A stretch of DNA of 64,000 nt, taken from Corynebacterium genitalium ATCC 33030 (GTDB taxonomy: Bacteria > Actinomycetota > Actinomycetes > Mycobacteriales > Mycobacteriaceae). A program made the position numbers and the translations under genes. The stretch spans positions 62,001 to 126,000 of the forward strand of contig NZ_CM000961.1 in assembly GCF_000143825.1 (NCBI RefSeq). The letters are read 5' to 3'. Under the pieces are notes generated by a model that was not told the origin of the DNA, searched no databases, and worked only from the letters and a program-made list of their open reading frames with translations. Position 1 is the first letter of the stretch, and each line of letters starts with the position of its first letter. Of the stretch, positions 60,956 through 64,000 are shown piece by piece.

Positions 60956-61435
60956 ATGGAATTCAGACTCAAGCCCGCCACCGAATCGGACCGCACCTAC
61001 ATCCGTCGTCTGTACTACTTGGCAGATGTTTTCGGAGACGAGTCCAAGCGACTCAGCAGCGGCCAGGAGAAGGTCAAGGCATTTGTCGACGATTGGTCGC
61101 CCGAGAATGACGGTGGCTGGATCGCCCACGACCAGGACCAAACCCCGGCCGGTGGCATCTGGCTGCGCTACTGGGAAAATGGCGACAAGACCAGCGAGGC
61201 CAACCTGGGCCCGGACGTGCCGGAGCTGATCCTCGCTGTGGAGGAGCGCTCCCACGGCTACGGCCTCAGTGCCGTGCTGCTGCACTCCGTGTGCGAGCTT
61301 GCCATCGACCAGGGCGCGAAGCGCATTGCGCTCGAGGTCATGCCAGAAAACAAGCGTGCGCGCTACGTGTACGACAAGTTCGGCTTCATCCCCACCAAGG
61401 AGAACCCGAACGTGATGTACCGCGACTTGGTCTAA
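60956..61435 (+). CDS. GNAT-family N-acetyltransferase
   Basis: 159 residues from ATG 60956 (MEFRLKPATESD). ELILAVEERSHGYGLSAVLL is the acetyl-CoA loop in degenerate form (Q/RxxGxG/A becomes RSHGYG), and RIALEVMPENKRARYVYDKFGFIPT is the classic N-x-RA-x-x-x-Y-x-K-x-GF end. The substrate is unknown. It is expressed separately from the putrescine cluster. Confidence 0.85.
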   Translation: MEFRLKPATESDRTYIRRLYYLADVFGDESKRLSSGQEKVKAFVDDWSPENDGGWIAHDQDQTPAGGIWLRYWENGDKTSEANLGPDVPELILAVEERSHGYGLSAVLLHSVCELAIDQGAKRIALEVMPENKRARYVYDKFGFIPTKENPNVMYRDLV

Positions 61436-61456
61436 GTTCTCACCATCACCGATATT

Positions 61457-61491
61457 CCGCCGTGCGCCCGCTTTCGGGCCGCGGCGGTTTT
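61457..61491 (+). terminator. terminator after the GNAT gene
   Basis: CCGCCG (61457-61462) pairs with CGGCGG (61482-61487), with an inner GCCCG/CGGGC stem, followed by TTTT. Confidence 0.75.
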
Positions 61492-61556
61492 CGTATTGCA
61501 CGCGTTGCACGCGGCTGGCTCTCCCCCTAACCGCGGGGTGCGCGACGGGAAGAAAT

Positions 61557-61571
61557 ACACGTTTTTCGTGT
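61557..61571 (+). promoter_or_regulatory. palindrome upstream of the sugar ABC operon
   Basis: ACACG-TTTTT-CGTGT at 61557-61571, in the 298-base gap before the sugar-binding lipoprotein gene. It could be an operator for a LacI-type or other regulator. The rest of the gap (61492-61733) holds a CCCCC/GGGGG hairpin near 61610 and the GAAAGG ribosome site at 61720-61725, but no gene. Confidence 0.3.
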
Positions 61572-61733
61572 GACGGCTGCGACCAAACGGGCCTTATCCG
61601 GAATGAAACCCCCGGGTCGGGGGTGACGGGTGTGGTATTTCTGCAGGGTTGTTCACTGAAAATTCACTGAATCCCGGTTTCAAGGCACGCGTTATTTAAC
61701 ATTGGGGAAACCTCCTATCTGAAAGGTCTACGC

Positions 61734-62981
61734 ATGAAACTTCACGCAACCCGTCGTCGGACTGGCGCAGCGCTGTGCGCAATCGCACTGTCCGCTACTA
61801 CTCTCGCAGCATGCTCCAGCGATTCCTCCGGCTCCAACGGCGGCTCGGAAGGCGCCGGCGAGCGAGGCCCCATCACCTTCGCCATGGGCCGCAATGACAC
61901 GGACAAGCTGACCCCGATCATCGATGCGTGGAATGCGGAGCACCCGGACGAACAGGTGACTCTGAAGGAGCTCGCCGGTGAGGCCGACGATCAGCGCGAC
62001 ACCCTCGTGCAGTCGCTTCAGGCAGGCAACTCCGACTACGACGTCATGGCCCTCGACGTTGTGTGGACCGCAGACTTCGCAGCGAACCAATGGCTCGTGC
62101 CTTTGGAAGGCGACTTCGCAGTGGACACCTCCAAGCTGCTGCAGCCCACGGTGGAGTCCGCCACCTACAACGGCACCCTCTACGCACTGCCGCAGAACAC
62201 CAATGGCCAGCTGCTGTTCCGCAACGTGGACAAGATCGACTCGAAGCCGGACACATTCGCCGACATCACCTCCGCCTGCGAGGCAGTTGAAGGTGACTGC
62301 CTGACCACCCAGCTCAAGCAATACGAAGGCCTCACCGTGAACACGGTCGGCTTCATGAACGGCTGGGGCGGTGAGGTGCTCGACAGCAACGGCGAACCCA
62401 CAGTTGAATCGGACGAAGCAAAGGCAGGCTTGGAAGCGCTGGTGAATGCCTACAAGGACGGCACAATCTCCAAGAACTCCACCTCCGCCACGGAAGAAGA
62501 GACCAACATCGCCTTCACCGAAGGCACGACTGCTCTGGCCATCAACTGGCCGTACATGTACGCCAACGCCAAAGAAAACGGCATCAACTTCGAGGTCCAG
62601 CCGCTCGTCGGCGCAGACGGAGTGGGCACGTCCACCCTGGGCGGCTACAACAACGGAATCAACGTCAACTCGCAGCACAAGGCCACCGCGCACGACTTCA
62701 TCCAGTTCATCATCAACGAGGAAAACCAGCGCTCCTTCGCAGAAGCATCCTTCCCGCCGGTGCTGGCATCCGTCTACGACGACCCAGACCTTATTGAGCA
62801 GCAACCCTACCTGCCTGCCCTGAAAGAATCCCTGGAGAACGCCAAGCCGCGACCGGTGTCCCCGTTCTACCCAGCCATCTCGAAGGCGATCCAGGACAAC
62901 GCCTACGCCGCCCTGAACGGCAACAAGAACGTAGACGAAGCCACCAAGGACATGGCCGCAGCTATCAAGCAAGCACAGTAA
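61734..62981 (+). CDS. sugar ABC transporter substrate-binding lipoprotein (LpqY/TusE-like)
   Basis: 415 residues. The lipoprotein signal ends in the lipobox LAAC. The mature part is SBP_bac_1-like: ITFAMGRNDTDKLTPIIDAWNAEHPDEQVTL, DVMALDVVWTADFAANQWLVPL, LYALPQNTNGQLLFRN. This matches the trehalose-binding LpqY/TusE group of mycobacteria and corynebacteria. Trehalose uptake or recycling is therefore likely, though other disaccharides are possible. It is the first gene of an operon that runs off the window. Confidence 0.83.
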   Translation: MKLHATRRRTGAALCAIALSATTLAACSSDSSGSNGGSEGAGERGPITFAMGRNDTDKLTPIIDAWNAEHPDEQVTLKELAGEADDQRDTLVQSLQAGNSDYDVMALDVVWTADFAANQWLVPLEGDFAVDTSKLLQPTVESATYNGTLYALPQNTNGQLLFRNVDKIDSKPDTFADITSACEAVEGDCLTTQLKQYEGLTVNTVGFMNGWGGEVLDSNGEPTVESDEAKAGLEALVNAYKDGTISKNSTSATEEETNIAFTEGTTALAINWPYMYANAKENGINFEVQPLVGADGVGTSTLGGYNNGINVNSQHKATAHDFIQFIINEENQRSFAEASFPPVLASVYDDPDLIEQQPYLPALKESLENAKPRPVSPFYPAISKAIQDNAYAALNGNKNVDEATKDMAAAIKQAQ

Positions 62982-63093
62982 GAGTGTCCATGGGGCGTGC
63001 GGCTGTTCGCAGCGCGCACTGTCAACGTGACAGACAGCGCGGGCCTGCGTTGAGCCACGTTGACTTCGAATCAGCCCCCATAGACTAACGCCT

Positions 63094-63128
63094 GCAACGG
63101 ATTGCCCCCCGTTGCGGGCGTTCGCCCG
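63094..63128 (+). other. hairpins between binding-protein and permease genes
   Basis: GCAACGG (63094-63100) pairs with CCGTTGC (63109-63115), then CGGGCG and CGCCCG (63115-63128) form a second stem. Such structures often cause partial termination or mRNA protection after a highly expressed binding-protein gene. Confidence 0.4.
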
Positions 63129-63170
63129 TTCTTCCTTCTCACCAGCCAACGCATGAAGGGTCATTCCCCG

Positions 63171-64000
63171 ATGAGCACCCCTATCAACGCTGAAGCCGCG
63201 TCGTCGACGACTACGCGGACGCCCGACCGAACCAGTTCCACCGCCGCGCCTGATCCGCGTCAGCGCCGCGGCCGCAGCAACTCCCCCGACGCACGGCGAG
63301 CATACCTGCTCATAGCGCCGGCAATGCTGTTTCTCGCCGTTGTCATCGGCTATCCGATTGTGCGGGCGATCTGGTTATCCTTCCAATCCAACCGGCACCT
63401 CGATCCAGCAACAGGAGTCTTCGTCGAAGGCGGATTCGCCGGGTTGGACAACTACCTCTACTGGATCAACAACCAATGCATGACTCCCTCCGGCACCGTC
63501 GGTGACTGCCCGCCGGGCGTGCTGTCCACCGACTTTTGGCCTGCCGTGGGTGTCACGTTGTTCTTCACCGTGGTCACCGTTTCGCTCGAAGTCGTGCTGG
63601 GCATGATCATGGCGCTGATCATGAACCACCCCTCCCGGATCCGCTCCCTGATTCGCGCGGCAGTGCTCATTCCGTGGGCCATTCCTACCGCAGTGACCGC
63701 ACAGCTATGGAAGTTCATGTTCGCTCCCAACGGTCTGGTGAACTCGCTGCTTGGACAATCCATCGCGTGGACAACGGACCCCTGGGCGGCACGTGTCGCT
63801 GTGATCATCGCCGACGTGTGGAAAACAACCCCCTTCGTCGCCCTGTTGATCCTAGCGGGGCTGCAAATGGTGCCCAAGGATGTATACGAAGCAGCACACG
63901 TAGACGGAGCCTCTGCGTGGCAAGCATTCACCCGCATCACTCTCCCCTTAGTGCGCCCGACACTCATGGTGGCTGTGCTCTTCCGCACGCTCGATGCCCT
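63171..64000 (+). CDS. sugar ABC transporter permease (3' truncated by window)
   Basis: At least 276 residues; the frame runs off the window without a stop. ATG 63171 is preceded by GAAGGG; ATG 63153 is in frame and also possible. A Thr/Ser/Arg-rich N-terminus is followed by helices (YLLIAPAMLFLAVVIGYPIVRAIWLS...) and the EAA loop (KDVYEAAHVDGASAWQAFTRITLPLVRPTL). It is of the MalF/SugA type and pairs with the lipoprotein upstream. Confidence 0.85.
   Translation, partial: MSTPINAEAASSTTTRTPDRTSSTAAPDPRQRRGRSNSPDARRAYLLIAPAMLFLAVVIGYPIVRAIWLSFQSNRHLDPATGVFVEGGFAGLDNYLYWINNQCMTPSGTVGDCPPGVLSTDFWPAVGVTLFFTVVTVSLEVVLGMIMALIMNHPSRIRSLIRAAVLIPWAIPTAVTAQLWKFMFAPNGLVNSLLGQSIAWTTDPWAARVAVIIADVWKTTPFVALLILAGLQMVPKDVYEAAHVDGASAWQAFTRITLPLVRPTLMVAVLFRTLDA

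Overview
The window looks like a chromosomal segment of a Corynebacterium or close relative. The evidence is a mycothiol-type arsenate reductase, an ArsR with the corynebacterial cysteine pattern, the acyl-CoA carboxylase set birA / dtsR (accD) / accE / maf / rhodanese / accBC, DUF3151 and DUF3253 proteins, an LppP/LprE-type lipoprotein, an LpqY/TusE-type sugar-binding lipoprotein, and many promoters that look leaderless. From memory, C. glutamicum keeps birA, dtsR, accE, maf, the rhodanese and accBC close together. Here the same genes are stretched over about 46 kb, because accessory DNA separates birA (2.4 kb) from dtsR (34.3 kb) and DUF3151 (37.5 kb) from the rhodanese (45.7 kb).

Layout. 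0-5 kb: end of an acetolactate decarboxylase gene, a HEPN/Abi-like gene, a PH-domain membrane protein, birA, a DUF488 gene, and an arsenic cassette (arsR divergent from acr3-arsC). 5-14 kb: a variable, visibly A+T-richer zone with a MazG-like / GIY-YIG-helicase gene pair, two membrane proteins, a DEDDh exonuclease with a possibly frameshifted partner, a complete IS3-family element, and an OLD-like AAA ATPase/TOPRIM protein. 14-20 kb: a HAD phosphatase divergent from a five-gene ABC uptake/phosphodiesterase operon, probably for an organophosphate or phosphonate. 21-24 kb: a 959-residue protein combining exonuclease-like, TerB-like, BRCT-like and sigma-4-like parts. 24-34 kb: a DUF3800 gene, two tandem dynamin-like GTPases, a large lipoprotein, a membrane-anchored Hsp70-like protein, an acidic protein, an ECF sigma factor and an LppP/LprE lipoprotein; this looks like an envelope-associated module. 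34-37.5 kb: dtsR-accE-maf plus three small conserved genes. 37.5-45.4 kb: a DUF4282 protein, the choline-to-betaine cassette (BCCT transporter, BetB, BetA) and a Cj0069-like protein. 45.6-48.4 kb: rhodanese and accBC. 48.5-60.8 kb: amino-acid permease, gabD, PucR regulator, gabT, TetR regulator, putrescine oxidase, universal stress protein, APC permease and an aldehyde dehydrogenase, which together make a full putrescine -> aminobutyraldehyde -> GABA -> succinate semialdehyde -> succinate route. 61-64 kb: a GNAT acetyltransferase and the start of a trehalose-type ABC sugar importer.

Three observations stand out. (1) The 11-mer GCTTATCGACG occurs 13 times, seven on one strand and six on the other, where about 0.03 copies are expected by chance. 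It occurs both between genes and inside them. (2) In three separate places an accessory gene or cassette is flanked on one side by a conserved gene and on the other by a degraded, same-orientation scrap of that same gene: birA around the ars cassette, the dynamin 3' end around DUF3800, and the gabD 3' end around the permease. This suggests that cargo enters by homology-assisted recombination at neighbouring genes rather than by transposition. (3) The giant exonuclease-like protein has lost key DEDD residues, and its shorter paralogue lacks a different one.

All assignments come from reading the sequence and recalling protein families. No database search was run.
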